Shown piece by piece: positions 1 to 8,944 of a stretch of DNA of 64,000 nucleotides. How positions within the stretch are numbered: position 1 is the stretch's first letter; every line of letters starts with the position of its first letter. This DNA is from a bacterium CG_4_9_14_3_um_filter_65_15 (GTDB lineage: Bacteria > Krumholzibacteriota > Krumholzibacteriia > LZORAL124-64-63). The notes beneath the pieces are model-generated. The model did no database searches, was not told where the DNA came from, and was given only the letters and a program-made list of their open reading frames with translations. Made by a program: the position numbers and the translations under genes. The stretch is taken from assembly GCA_002790835.1 (NCBI GenBank), contig PFVX01000035.1, positions 42,376 to 106,375 on the forward strand, written 5' to 3'.

Positions 1-613
1 CGTGCAAGGTCAGAAACAACTCGCCCGGCCGGCGGGTCGAGGTCAGGGTGAATCGACCGGGATCTGGGCCGACCGCGATGGCGATCAATTCCCCGCCCCC
101 GCCTTGGCCAAGACCCCGGGATTTCAATTCGGCCCGCAAGGCCGAGCATCCCCGCACGTCCGGTGCAGGCGGCACCACCAGATGTCTGGTGAAATTGACC
201 CGGTTAGGCAATTCCTCCAGGGCGCCGGAAACCGCTAGGGTCAGGGCGGCCAGGAACGGGGGCAACTCGCGCCAGGGTTCTCCCCAGGGATTGAGTGTAC
301 CCTGGCCATTTCCGGTGGCCACCAAGGTCCAGCCGGTCCCTTGCCGCAGCCAGACCGACTCCCAGGGGTCGACTTGACCTGGGGACGCCATGCCACCTGT
401 GGCGATGTCGAGCCGCAGGGACGTGCCGTCAAGGACCCAGATCGTTGTGCCCTGCCCCTGGAATCCCCAGGTCTCGAGTTGCCAGCCGGCGCTCCACAGG
501 GTCCCACCGGGATTCGCCAAGGCAGCTCCGGACCCGACCAGGACAACGGCCAGCACCGCCCAGCAATACAGGGGGAAATCCACTCCGAGCCTAATGGCTT
601 TCGCCACGGTCAT
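1..613 (-). CDS. Exported protein of unknown function (3' end outside window)
   Basis: The reading frame opens with ATG at 613 (MTVAKAIRLG...) and runs without a stop off the left edge, giving about 204 visible residues. A hydrophobic segment at roughly residues 13-34, ending in a small-residue motif (GSGAALA), looks like a signal peptide. The rest is rich in Trp, Gly and beta-prone stretches, compatible with a periplasmic or outer-membrane beta protein, but I recognise no family. It overlaps the end of the upstream TPR gene by 23 bp, so the two are probably translationally coupled and cotranscribed. A GTG at 607 is an alternative start. No function can be assigned. Confidence 0.7.
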   Translation of the reverse strand, partial: MTVAKAIRLGVDFPLYCWAVLAVVLVGSGAALANPGGTLWSAGWQLETWGFQGQGTTIWVLDGTSLRLDIATGGMASPGQVDPWESVWLRQGTGWTLVATGNGQGTLNPWGEPWRELPPFLAALTLAVSGALEELPNRVNFTRHLVVPPAPDVRGCSALRAELKSRGLGQGGGGELIAIAVGPDPGRFTLTSTRRPGELFLTLH

Positions 614-2396
614 CCAGCCCCTCCAGCAACGTTTCCAAGCGTACCCGGTCACCGCCCATGGCAAGGGCCCTGCGCAGCATTTGCCGCGCTTCGTCATCCT
701 GCCCCTTGGCGGCGAGCACCACCCCCAGATGTTCCAGGACCACCGGGTCATCCGGCAAGACGTTGACGGCCCGCACCAGGTAATCGAAGGCCTCGTTCAT
801 CCGTCCTTGGCGAAACCGGATCCAGGCAATGGAGTCCAAATAGGCTCCGTTGCTCGGATCGGCGACCAGGGCCTCTTGAACCAGCCGCTCGGCCTCCTCC
901 AGGTCAATATTCTTTTCGGCCAGGAAATAGCCCAGTGAATTGGCGATTCCGGGGTTGTCCGGATATTGCCTGCGCAGTTTTTCCAGAACCAGTCGCGTTT
1001 GATCCACGAGCCCTGCGGCGTCCAGACAGAGGCTGGCCTGAATCAGGGCGTTGAGTTGCAACATGGAATCGTCCGCCGCAATCTGAAAATGCCGGGCTGC
1101 CATCTCGAATTCGCCGCACCGCCGCAGGCCGTCGCCGACGATGAACTGGCCGCGATAGTCGAACGGAGCGATCAAATCCTCGGCGGCGCTGACCTGGGCG
1201 CACAACTCGGTTGGCAGGGAATCCTCCTGCGTCGCACGGAGATGTCCGTCGCCCTCATCAGGGTCAGCCAGCATGAGGGCCCGGACCAGGGTCAACCGGA
1301 GTTCGGGGTCATCGGGCGCCAAATCCACCGCCTGCCGGTAATCGTCCAAGGAGGCGGCATCATCGCCGTCCTTCTCGGAAATTCGACCCTTGAGAAACCA
1401 GGCCCGGCCGGAAGACGGCCAGCGGGCGATGATTCGCTCGACAAGATCCCGACCCTTGGCTCCCTTGTCATCGGACAGGAACAGCCGGGCCAACCACAGG
1501 CTTGGCGTGAGATCGAGTTCACCGTCCCTATCGAGCTGGACCAGGATTTTCCGGCCGCGATCGAGGCCACCGTTCTGGACATAGAAGTCAGCAAGTTCAA
1601 CCCGAAAGGAACCGGGCAGGTCGGCCGCGTTCGGAACAGCAGTCGCATCTTCTCCGCTCGCCCGAGGCAAAGAGTACAGACTGTCGGCCGCCGCGGCAGC
1701 CATCAGGGCTTCCCCGTGCCGGTCGGCCGCGGCAAGAGAACGGATCAACCCCAGGCGAAGCTCCACCGAGGCGGGGAAACGATGCACGCCTTCGGCCAGG
1801 AGATCCGGAACTTCCTGCGGGCGACCGTTGTGAGCCAGGGCGGACGCCATGCCCAGGTAGATGGCATCGCCACGCTCGGGAAACAGCTTTGTCCCCTCAC
1901 GCAGGACGGACAAGGCTTCCTCGACCTTGCCGGCTGCCGAGAGCAGGGAAGCCTCAAGGGCCACAATGTCCTCAGTGACCCCGGGACGCGCACGGAGGTA
2001 GCGCAAATCCGCCAACGCCTCGTCAATGTTTCCCATCCGAGCCAACAGATCCGCTCGTCGGGAACGAAAATCGAGGGAGTCGGGGTAACTGTCAACCAGC
2101 CCGCTGAGGACACCCACAGCGTCCTCGAAAAATCCGCGCGCCTGCAGGGCCTCCTGGAATTCCAGGGCCACCGGGATCACCCGGGGCGCATGCTGGAAGG
2201 CGACATGGAGGTAGGAAAGGGCGGCGTCGAAATCTCCGGCCTGGAAAAGCTCGTGCCCGACGATCCAGCTGGAACCGGGGCCGTAGGGCACCGCCGGAGA
2301 ATCTTCTGCGGGAGACGGGGTCTCACGCGCGGAAACGGGCGCAACCAGGCCGATGGTCGTCAGGATCATTGCCAGGATGAATGCATTGCGAATCAT
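591..2396 (-). CDS. Exported tetratricopeptide-repeat (TPR) protein
   Basis: The 601-residue product starts MIRNAFILAMIL and has a signal peptide ending near VSA at about residue 24. Repeated helix-pair units typical of TPRs (for example AWFLKGRISEKDGDDAAS and NSLGYFLAEKNIDLEEAE) run along most of the length, so it is probably a periplasmic scaffold or adaptor. I chose the ATG at 2396 because it gives a clean signal peptide; the frame stays open upstream to 2843 but that part overlaps rnc. It is the next gene after rnc (gap 76 bp). Repeat proteins of this kind cannot be given a specific partner from sequence alone. Confidence 0.85.
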   Translation of the reverse strand: MIRNAFILAMILTTIGLVAPVSARETPSPAEDSPAVPYGPGSSWIVGHELFQAGDFDAALSYLHVAFQHAPRVIPVALEFQEALQARGFFEDAVGVLSGLVDSYPDSLDFRSRRADLLARMGNIDEALADLRYLRARPGVTEDIVALEASLLSAAGKVEEALSVLREGTKLFPERGDAIYLGMASALAHNGRPQEVPDLLAEGVHRFPASVELRLGLIRSLAAADRHGEALMAAAAADSLYSLPRASGEDATAVPNAADLPGSFRVELADFYVQNGGLDRGRKILVQLDRDGELDLTPSLWLARLFLSDDKGAKGRDLVERIIARWPSSGRAWFLKGRISEKDGDDAASLDDYRQAVDLAPDDPELRLTLVRALMLADPDEGDGHLRATQEDSLPTELCAQVSAAEDLIAPFDYRGQFIVGDGLRRCGEFEMAARHFQIAADDSMLQLNALIQASLCLDAAGLVDQTRLVLEKLRRQYPDNPGIANSLGYFLAEKNIDLEEAERLVQEALVADPSNGAYLDSIAWIRFRQGRMNEAFDYLVRAVNVLPDDPVVLEHLGVVLAAKGQDDEARQMLRRALAMGGDRVRLETLLEGLDDRGESH

Positions 2397-2472
2397 GGGC
2401 CAGGCTCCGGATGGGGATTCGGGGTTACGGAAACCAAGATAAGCCAACATCCTGTCCGACGCCCGGTCGGGC

Positions 2473-3246
2473 TCAGGTCTCCGCATCCAGCTTTTCGAGA
2501 GCCCTGCGCGCGGCCATCTGTTCCGCCGCTTTCTTGCTGGCGCCGTGTCCCCGGCCAAGGACTTCCCCTTCGAAAGAGACCACGACCTCGAACCGGCGTT
2601 CATGGTCGGGGCCGGCGGCCGAGACGACCCGATAGCGGGGCGGGCTTTTATACCGCGCCTGGATGCTTTCCTGCAGGCGACTCTTGAAATTCCGCAGGCT
2701 ACGTCGATCCAGCACGTCATGGCTTCCGGCCAGGACCACGGTGTGAATGACCTGGGTAGCCGCTGCAAATCCACCGTCGAGATAGACCGCGCCGAGGACC
2801 GCCTCGGTCGCGTCAGCCAGAATGGTGGGACGCATGCGACCACCGGCTGCGGATTCAGAACGGCTCATGCGGACATGGGTTCCCAGATCGATGGACACAG
2901 CGACCTCGGCCAGGCGAGCCCCACAAACCAGCAGCGATTTCATCTTGGTGAGATCGCCTTCGCTGCGTCCCGGGTGCAGGTGGAAGAGATGGTCGCTGAC
3001 GACGGCCCCCAAAACAGCATCGCCGAGGAACTCCAACCGCTCGTTGGACTCCCAACGGTTGCGGCCCGTCACATGGATCTGGGAACGGTGAAGCAGGGCA
3101 TTGTCCAGGAGGGATGGATCCCGAAAACGATATCCGATGCGTTCCTCGAGATCGGCCAGGCCCGGCCCCGAGCCGCGTCGCCGAAAAAGCACCCCCAACC
3201 CGGCCTGGAGCCGGCTCCAGGCGGAGGGCTGCGAGGTTTTTGCCAT
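2473..3246 (-). CDS. rnc: Ribonuclease III
   Basis: This 257-residue double-stranded RNA endonuclease would process rRNA and mRNA. The family signature NERLEFLGDAVL is present near residues 67-78, carrying the metal-binding Glu/Asp residues, and the second acidic motif DATEAVLGAVYLDGG lies near residue 145. A C-terminal dsRNA-binding domain ends with GHGASKKAAEQMAARRAL. The length is slightly above the usual ~230 because of a 30-residue N-terminal extension. Its place directly after fabF is the common acpP-fabF-rnc order. The Shine-Dalgarno before ATG 3246 is weak, which may mean coupling to fabF (gap 30 bp). Confidence 0.96.
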   Translation of the reverse strand: MAKTSQPSAWSRLQAGLGVLFRRRGSGPGLADLEERIGYRFRDPSLLDNALLHRSQIHVTGRNRWESNERLEFLGDAVLGAVVSDHLFHLHPGRSEGDLTKMKSLLVCGARLAEVAVSIDLGTHVRMSRSESAAGGRMRPTILADATEAVLGAVYLDGGFAAATQVIHTVVLAGSHDVLDRRSLRNFKSRLQESIQARYKSPPRYRVVSAAGPDHERRFEVVVSFEGEVLGRGHGASKKAAEQMAARRALEKLDAET

Positions 3247-3276
3247 GGGTTCGGCCGCCTGCTCTTCTGTCGCCGC

Positions 3277-4515
3277 TCAGCGAACGCCGCTGAAACAAAG
3301 GCTGATGTTGTGCCCCCCAAAACCGAAGGAATTGGACAAGGCATGTTTGATGGGCATTTCCACGGCTCCGGCGGAACAATAATCCAAGTCGCATTCAGGG
3401 TCCGGATTCTCGAGATTGATGGTCGGCGGGAGTTTGCCTTCCCTCAGGGCCAGGCAGGTGATGATGGCTTCCACCCCACCGGCTGCGCCCAGAAGGTGCC
3501 CGGTCATGGATTTTGTGCTGCTGATCTTCACCCGGCGGGCGTGGTCCCCGAATGTGGTCTTGATGGCCGCCGTCTCGATCTTGTCGTTGAAATAGGTGCT
3601 GGTCCCGTGGGCGTTGATGTAACCGATATCCTCGGGCGGGAGGCCCGCATCCCGCAGGGCGCCGCTCATGCAACCGACGGCACCAAGTCCCTCGTTGTCC
3701 GGTTGGGTCATGTGGTAGGCGTCACCGGTGGCACCGGACCCGGCGTACCAGCAGAGAATCTCGGCACCACGCGCCTTGGCGTGTTCCTCCGATTCGAGAA
3801 CCATGATCCCGGACCCCTCCCCCATGACGAATCCATCGCGTTCGGCATCGAAGGGACGGCTGGCGCGTTCAGGTTCTTCGTTCCGTGTGGAAAGAGCCTT
3901 CATGTTGGCAAAGCCGGCGATTCCGACGGCGCAGATTCCCGCCTCGGCCCCGCCGGTGATCATGACATCGGCGACACCGTTGCGGATCTGGTCGGCAGCC
4001 ACGGCAATGGCATGGCCACCCGAGGAACACGCGCTTACCGTGCAGAAATTTGGACCCCGGAACCCAAAACGGATGGACACCAGGCCCGCGGCCATGTCGG
4101 CGATGGTCATGGGAATGAACAAGGGGGAAACCGCACGCGGACCGCGCTCGGCCAGGCGCAGGACCTGATCCTGGAAGGTGTTCATGCCCCCCATGCCCGA
4201 CCCGATGATCACCCCGGCCCGCAGGGGGTCTGATGGGGCTTCGAGGCCGGATTGGGCCATGGCCTGGGCTGCGGCCGCCATGGCGAACTGGCTGTACCGA
4301 TCCGCTTTGCGGGCTTCCTTGGGGTCCATCACCACACCCGGATCGAAATCCTTGATCTGGCCCGCGATGACGACCTTGAAATCGGTCAAATCGATCCCGT
4401 CAATGCGGGAAATTCCACTCCGGCCTGCCAGCAATCCCTGCCAGGTGGTTTCGGTATCGAGCCCGACGGACGTCACCATGCCCAGGCCCGTGACGGCAAT
4501 CCTTCCCTTGGCCAC
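3277..4515 (-). CDS. fabF: Beta-ketoacyl-ACP synthase II
   Basis: KAS II elongates acyl-ACP chains by condensation with malonyl-ACP in fatty acid synthesis. The 412-residue product contains the catalytic Cys in SACSSG (about residue 162) and the two catalytic His in NAHGTST (about 302) and MTGHLLGAAGG (about 339). I chose GTG at 4515 (MAKGRIAVTGLGM) because a GGAGG sits six bases upstream and the length matches the family; the frame continues upstream only as a non-homologous extension. It follows acpP after 145 bp that contain a hairpin. Confidence 0.96.
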   Translation of the reverse strand: MAKGRIAVTGLGMVTSVGLDTETTWQGLLAGRSGISRIDGIDLTDFKVVIAGQIKDFDPGVVMDPKEARKADRYSQFAMAAAAQAMAQSGLEAPSDPLRAGVIIGSGMGGMNTFQDQVLRLAERGPRAVSPLFIPMTIADMAAGLVSIRFGFRGPNFCTVSACSSGGHAIAVAADQIRNGVADVMITGGAEAGICAVGIAGFANMKALSTRNEEPERASRPFDAERDGFVMGEGSGIMVLESEEHAKARGAEILCWYAGSGATGDAYHMTQPDNEGLGAVGCMSGALRDAGLPPEDIGYINAHGTSTYFNDKIETAAIKTTFGDHARRVKISSTKSMTGHLLGAAGGVEAIITCLALREGKLPPTINLENPDPECDLDYCSAGAVEMPIKHALSNSFGFGGHNISLCFSGVR

Positions 4516-4595
4516 AACCAACCTCCATGCTGCCGGGGTCGTTTCCGGACTAGGCCCTCCAAGCGCCTGAATCCGGATTACCCCTATGACGTTCA

Positions 4596-4623
4596 GCCCG
4601 GTGCACGGACGGTGCCACCGGGC
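4596..4623. terminator. Hairpin between acpP and fabF
   Basis: Perfect arms GCCCGGTG (4596-4603) and CACCGGGC (4616-4623) lie in the 145-bp gap after acpP. There is no U-tract, so it could cause partial termination or stabilise the acpP message. Confidence 0.35.
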
Positions 4624-4660
4624 CGACCTTGGTCCTCGTCGTGCCCCCATGAGGGACAAC

Positions 4661-4897
4661 TCAGTCCAGATGCTGCTCCAGGTACTCGATGGCGTCCTGG
4701 ACGGTCTGCAGCTTCTCCTGATCCTCTTCGGGAATGGTGAGGCTGAACTCTTCCTCAAGATCCATCACCAGTTCGACCGTGTCGAGGGAATCGGCCCCCA
4801 AATCCTCGGTGAAGGACGCTTCGGGGGTGATCTGCTCGGGGTTGACACCGAGCTTGCGCTGAATGATCTCGTAAACCTGTTCCTGGATCGACGCCAT
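4661..4897 (-). CDS. acpP: Acyl carrier protein
   Basis: The 78-residue acidic protein carries growing acyl chains on a 4'-phosphopantetheine arm attached to Ser37 in the motif GADSLD. Its length and four-helix pattern are typical. It sits between fabG and fabF as in most bacterial fatty acid clusters. An inverted repeat follows the gene before fabF, which may set a different mRNA level for this abundant protein. Confidence 0.97.
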   Translation of the reverse strand: MASIQEQVYEIIQRKLGVNPEQITPEASFTEDLGADSLDTVELVMDLEEEFSLTIPEEDQEKLQTVQDAIEYLEQHLD

Positions 4898-4929
4898 TTC
4901 TGGTTACCCTCCCGGGAAGTGCTTGATTG

Positions 4930-5682
4930 CTAGAGAATCATGCCGCCGTCCACCACCAGGGTCTGCCCGGTGATGTATGCGGCCGCAGGTGAAAGCAAAA
5001 ATTCCACGACTCCGGCGACATCATTCCCCTCACCCAGACGCTTGAGGGGAATCTGCGCCAGCATCGCATCGCGAATGTTGGCCGGTAGGTCCGCGGTCAT
5101 CTCCGTATTGATGAACCCCGGAGCGACGGCGTTGCAATTCACGTTGCGACCGCCGAGTTCCTTGGCCACGGATTTCGTCAGGGCAATGATCCCTGCCTTG
5201 CTCGCAGCATAATTAGCCTGCCCCGAGTTGCCCGTCAAGCCGATTACTGAGGAAATGTTCACGATGCGACCCTGCCGTGCCCGCATCATCAGGGAAGCCA
5301 CAGCCCTCATGAAGAAAAAGGTTCCGTTGAGGTTGACGTCGAGGGGCGCCTGCCACTGTTCCGGCGTCATGCGGACAAACAGCCCGTCACGCGTCATACC
5401 GGCATTGTTCACGAGACCGTAGATCGCGCCGAAATCCTCCTGCACCGAGGCGACAACCTGCTGAACGGCATCCCAGTCGGAAATATCGGCGGGATAGGCC
5501 TTCACGTTTCCGCCCAAATCCTCAGCGAGCCCGGATAGGGTGTCCGCGCTGCGGGCCACCAGGGCCAAAGGATACCCGGCAGCGGTGAGTCGCTGGGCAA
5601 CGGCCTTTCCGATCCCCCGGCTTGCACCGGTGACGATGACCACTCCGGAATCGGCCGGAGATGGTGTTTGAACGTCGCTCAT
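4930..5682 (-). CDS. fabG: 3-oxoacyl-ACP reductase
   Basis: This 250-residue short-chain dehydrogenase would reduce beta-ketoacyl-ACP with NADPH. The cofactor motif TGASRGIG is near the N-terminus, NNAG follows, and the catalytic Ser-Tyr-Lys set is visible in NISSVIG and YAASKAG. The start ATG at 5682 overlaps the fabD stop in an ATGA arrangement, so translation is coupled. The open frame upstream of 5682 is a shadow of fabD. Confidence 0.96.
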   Translation of the reverse strand: MSDVQTPSPADSGVVIVTGASRGIGKAVAQRLTAAGYPLALVARSADTLSGLAEDLGGNVKAYPADISDWDAVQQVVASVQEDFGAIYGLVNNAGMTRDGLFVRMTPEQWQAPLDVNLNGTFFFMRAVASLMMRARQGRIVNISSVIGLTGNSGQANYAASKAGIIALTKSVAKELGGRNVNCNAVAPGFINTEMTADLPANIRDAMLAQIPLKRLGEGNDVAGVVEFLLSPAAAYITGQTLVVDGGMIL

Positions 5683-6635
5683 GCTTTCCCCTCCATGGCC
5701 CGGAACGGGATGGCCAGCTGATCCAGGTCCTCCAGGGTCCCGACGGAAAAGAAGGCCAAACCCGGAAGACTGCGCTTGGCCAGGTTGGTCAGCACCTTGC
5801 CGGGGCCCACCTCCAGCACCGTGCTGCCGGAAGAAACCGTCTTGCACAGCTCTTCCAGGGAGGGATGCCACAACACAGGCGACACCAGCTGGGCTTCGAG
5901 CCCTTCGCGCAACTCATGGGCGGTGTTGACCGGACCGGCATGGACGTTGGCGATCAGGGGCACCTGGGGATCCCGCAATTCGATATCAGCCAGGAAACGC
6001 TTGAACTCTTCCGCGGCTTCGGCCAACAAGGGGGAATGAAAGGCACCGCTGACATTCAGGGGAATGACCCGGCGAGCCCCTGCCTCCTGCAAGGCATCCT
6101 GGGCGGCCTGCACCGCTTCGATGGATCCGGAAATCACCATCTGATTGGGGGAGTTCAGGTTGGCCAGGACAACTTCACCATCCACTTGAAGGCAAACCTC
6201 CCGCACACATGAGGCGTCAAGCCCCATGACCGCCGCCATGGTGCCGGGGCGGCTCTTCCCGGAATCGAACATGAGTTCCCCGCGCTTACGGACAACCCGC
6301 AGGGCGTCGAAGGGATCCATGGCGCCGCAGGCCACCGCCGCGCTGTATTCCCCCAGGGAATGTCCGGCGACGGCAACGGGCTCAACGCCCCGTTCGCGCA
6401 GGGTCAGAAAGGTGGCCACCGAATGGGCCAGAATCGCCGGCTGGGCGTTCCGGGTTTCGGTGAGGACCTCGGCGGGACCGTTTTCCATGATTCCCAGGAG
6501 ATCCAATCCCAGGGCGTCGTTGATTCCCTGCAGGTATCGGCCTCCCGCGCCGCTGTCGACGGACAGATCCCTAGCCATGCCCACGAATTGGGAGGCCTGA
6601 CCGGGGAACATCATGGGAACGCGTGCGGTATTCAT
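5679..6635 (-). CDS. fabD: Malonyl-CoA:ACP transacylase
   Basis: The 318-residue enzyme moves malonate from CoA to ACP, supplying the elongation steps of fatty acid synthesis. The nucleophile elbow GHSLGEYSA is present. The N-terminal oxyanion-hole motif usually written FPGQGSQ reads FPGQASQ here, a Gly-to-Ala change. The C-terminal GPGKVL motif is also present. It follows plsX directly; in many genomes fabH lies between the two, but not here. Confidence 0.95.
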   Translation of the reverse strand: MNTARVPMMFPGQASQFVGMARDLSVDSGAGGRYLQGINDALGLDLLGIMENGPAEVLTETRNAQPAILAHSVATFLTLRERGVEPVAVAGHSLGEYSAAVACGAMDPFDALRVVRKRGELMFDSGKSRPGTMAAVMGLDASCVREVCLQVDGEVVLANLNSPNQMVISGSIEAVQAAQDALQEAGARRVIPLNVSGAFHSPLLAEAAEEFKRFLADIELRDPQVPLIANVHAGPVNTAHELREGLEAQLVSPVLWHPSLEELCKTVSSGSTVLEVGPGKVLTNLAKRSLPGLAFFSVGTLEDLDQLAIPFRAMEGKA

Positions 6636-6656
6636 CTTCGCCTTTCGGTCACGAAA

Positions 6657-7649
6657 TCAGGATCCGGGTGAGACAAGGCGCGAGGGTAGGGCTTTTTCCA
6701 CCTGTTGCCAAGCAACTTTCACGGCATTGGTGATGGCCCAGGAACTGCTGCGTCCGTGGGAGATGATGCTGATGCCATCGACACCAAGAAGCATGGCCCC
6801 CCCATAGACTTCGTACGAAAAATTCTCCTGGAGGTAGCCCAGAATGGGCGGCAGGGAGGCGCGCAAGGCGTCCGGGACCTGCGGCGACCGGGCCAGACGC
6901 GCCATGAACAAGGCGAATCCTTCGAGGAGTTTCAGGGTGATGTTCCCGGTGAACCCATCGGTCACCATGACGTCGCACCCACCCTGCAGAACCTGGTTGC
7001 CCTCGATATTGCCGATGAATTCCAGTCCGGTTGCGGCCAGCCGGTCATGGGTCTCCACCAGAACGTCGGTGCCCTTGCTGGACTCTTCCCCGATGTTGAG
7101 CAAGCCCACCGTGGGCACGGGAACGCCCAGGATCTCGCGGGCATAGATGTTTCCCATTTCGGCGAAGGTCACCAGGTGGTCGCTGGTACACTGGAGGTTG
7201 GCTCCGGCATCGAGCAGGAGGGATCGGCCGGCAAGGGTTGGAATAAGCGTGGCGATGCCGGGACGGTCGACTCCCTTGAGACGACCCAGGATGAGGAGGC
7301 TGGCGGCGACCATCGCGCCGGTCGACCCGGCGGAAACGACAGCTATGACCTTGCCCGCCTTCTGGTCGCTCATGGCCCGCACGATGGGGCTGTCCTTGCG
7401 GTGGCGGATCGCCGACGCCGGGGACTCATCCATGGCGATGTCCTCGGAACAATGGCTTACCGAGATGGGCAGGCCGTCGGTCTCGCATTCCGCCAAGGCG
7501 TCTTCCACCGCTTGACGGTCACCGTAGAATGCCGCACGGAAAGGAGATTCCGCCGTCAGGGCCGCGATGACCCCCGGCACGATAACCTGAGGGCCATGGT
7601 CGCCTCCCATGGCGTCGATGGCTATGACGGGCCTGTTGTCCGGGTTCAT
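6657..7649 (-). CDS. plsX: Phosphate acyltransferase PlsX
   Basis: PlsX makes acyl-phosphate from acyl-ACP, the acyl donor for the first step of phospholipid synthesis. The 330-residue product begins MNPDNRPVIAIDAMGGDHGP, the family's characteristic N-terminus. I chose ATG 7649 because a perfect GGAGGT lies six bases upstream; the frame extends 13 codons further but without support. Neighbours rpmF and DUF177 upstream give the widely conserved order. Confidence 0.96.
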   Translation of the reverse strand: MNPDNRPVIAIDAMGGDHGPQVIVPGVIAALTAESPFRAAFYGDRQAVEDALAECETDGLPISVSHCSEDIAMDESPASAIRHRKDSPIVRAMSDQKAGKVIAVVSAGSTGAMVAASLLILGRLKGVDRPGIATLIPTLAGRSLLLDAGANLQCTSDHLVTFAEMGNIYAREILGVPVPTVGLLNIGEESSKGTDVLVETHDRLAATGLEFIGNIEGNQVLQGGCDVMVTDGFTGNITLKLLEGFALFMARLARSPQVPDALRASLPPILGYLQENFSYEVYGGAMLLGVDGISIISHGRSSSWAITNAVKVAWQQVEKALPSRLVSPGS

Positions 7650-7703
7650 CCGACCTCCTTTCGGTGCGGTCGGTGGTGCACTGATCATCCCCTGGGGGAA
7701 AGA

Positions 7704-7883
7704 TCAGGATTCCACGACCATGACTTCGCGCTCCCCGTAGTATCCGCACTCACGGCAGACCCGGTGAGGCAGACGCGGGCCTCCGCAGTGGGGGCACTTG
7801 TTGGGATCGGGGGCAGTCAGACGCCAGTTGGCCCTGCGTTTTCCCTTGCGGGCCTGGGAGGTTTTTCTCTTGGGAACGGCCAT
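7704..7883 (-). CDS. rpmF: Ribosomal protein bL32
   Basis: The 59-residue protein begins MAVPKRKTSQARKGKRR, the typical basic L32 start, and has the zinc-ribbon cysteines CPHC and CREC in its C-terminal half, so this is the Zn-binding version of bL32. It is placed between DUF177 and plsX, as in most bacteria. The ATG at 7883 and stop at 7704-7706 are unambiguous. Confidence 0.97.
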   Translation of the reverse strand: MAVPKRKTSQARKGKRRANWRLTAPDPNKCPHCGGPRLPHRVCRECGYYGEREVMVVES

Positions 7884-7922
7884 GTTTCTCTGCTCTCTTC
7901 CTGCTTTCGGAGCCGGCCCGGT

Positions 7923-8402
7923 TCAGGGCAGGGCATCCCAGCGGGGGTCGTGATTTTCGGCCTCGCACACGCAGGCCTCTTCGTTCAGGTTCCTGCCGCA
8001 ACCGGCACAAAGACCGCGGCATTCCGGTCCGCAACTTACGGTCAGGGGAAAGGCCAAGATGGCGCTCTCCCGCAAAACCTCGCGCAAGTCCACTTCGCCG
8101 CCGCGCTGACTGATGACCATGGAGTCATCGCGTCCCTCATCGCTGGCGGTGTCCCGCAGGACCATGCAGGATACTTTCACGGGCCAGGCCAGATCAAAAT
8201 TTCCCAGGCAGCGGGTACACACAGCTTCGCCGTGTGCATGGACCTCGCCCTCAGCCAGCACCCGGCCTTCCAGGTTGTCCACGACCAAGGTGCCTTCCAC
8301 GAACGCGGCTGCGGGTCGGTCAGCCCCCCATTCCAGGGCCAAAACCCCGGACAGCTCCAATTCCGAGCGGCCATGCGGTATTCTGTCCAGATCAAGCTTC
8401 AT
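7923..8402 (-). CDS. DUF177 (YceD-like) protein
   Basis: The 159-residue protein belongs to the DUF177/YceD family, almost always encoded just before rpmF and linked in other organisms to large-subunit rRNA accumulation. Cysteine pairs CTRC and a cluster CGPECRGLCAGCGRN near residues 125-140 suggest a zinc-binding site. No Shine-Dalgarno precedes ATG 8402, while a strong sigma-70 style promoter ends about 12 bases upstream, so the transcript may be nearly leaderless. This is the first gene of the DUF177-rpmF-plsX-fab operon. Confidence 0.93.
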   Translation of the reverse strand: MKLDLDRIPHGRSELELSGVLALEWGADRPAAAFVEGTLVVDNLEGRVLAEGEVHAHGEAVCTRCLGNFDLAWPVKVSCMVLRDTASDEGRDDSMVISQRGGEVDLREVLRESAILAFPLTVSCGPECRGLCAGCGRNLNEEACVCEAENHDPRWDALP

Positions 8403-8413
8403 ACAAGCGCCAC

Positions 8414-8442
8414 ACCTTAATCACCCCACAACCCCATGTCAA
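8414..8442 (-). promoter_or_regulatory. Sigma-70 type promoter for the DUF177-rpmF-plsX-fab operon
   Basis: On the minus strand a perfect -35 TTGACA (8437-8442) is followed by a 17-base spacer and TAAGGT (8414-8419) as -10, matching the three most conserved -10 positions. Transcription would begin near 8407, five or so bases before the DUF177 ATG. Confidence 0.6.
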
Positions 8443-8462
8443 GCCACCGGCAGGGGACTCCA

Positions 8463-8867
8463 TTAACCGAAGATCAGGGCCAGTTCCCGGGCGGCGTCCT
8501 CGGGGTTGGCCGAGGCATGCACGGCGTTGTTCTGCAAAGAAGCGCCGAACAGGTCGCGAATGGTCCCGATGGCCGCATCTTGGGGGTTGGTCGCGCCGAT
8601 CAGTTCACGCAGGGCCGCCACGGCGCCCTCCCGCTCCAACCGCACGGTCACCACGGGACCACCGGCGATGTATTCCACCAGTTCGCCGTAAAAGGGTTTT
8701 CCACGGTGCTCCCCGTAGAAATCCTCCACCAGTTCCCGGGGCATGGTCCGCATGGCCAACCGGGTGATCCGAAAACCGGCCCGGTTCACGATGGCCAGGA
8801 TATCGCCGATCTTCTGTTCTTTGGCGGCCACGATCTCGGGCTTGATCATGAAATATGTCTGCTGCAT
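8463..8867 (-). CDS. ndk: Nucleoside diphosphate kinase
   Basis: The 134-residue enzyme equalises nucleoside triphosphate pools by a phospho-histidine mechanism. The active-site His lies in NNAVHASANPEDA near residue 115, and the nucleotide-site motif MIKPE is at the N-terminus. ATG 8867 has AGAGGAAG upstream. It sits just after the sucD terminator-like hairpin and 60 bp before the DUF177 gene, so it is probably its own unit or receives read-through from sucCD. Confidence 0.95.
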   Translation of the reverse strand: MQQTYFMIKPEIVAAKEQKIGDILAIVNRAGFRITRLAMRTMPRELVEDFYGEHRGKPFYGELVEYIAGGPVVTVRLEREGAVAALRELIGATNPQDAAIGTIRDLFGASLQNNAVHASANPEDAARELALIFG

Positions 8868-8896
8868 GGTCCGATCTTCCTCTCTCAGCGATAAAC

Positions 8897-8924
8897 GGGA
8901 ACAGGGACGTTTGCCCCTGCTCCC
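8897..8924 (-). terminator. Hairpin after sucD
   Basis: A 10-base inverted repeat (arms 8897-8906 and 8915-8924, one G-U wobble on the transcript) with an 8-base loop lies between sucD and ndk. It is followed on the minus strand by GTTTAT, a weak U-tract, so it may be an intrinsic terminator for the sucCD transcript. Confidence 0.5.
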
Positions 8925-8944
8925 ATGTGTTCAGGACCCGACGG

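Noticed and set aside
966..2687. Long plus-strand open frame (573 codons) opposite the TPR gene and rnc
   Set aside because: It mirrors minus-strand genes with clear family motifs; the product has no signal, fold pattern or ribosome site. High GC removes stop codons on the opposite strand.
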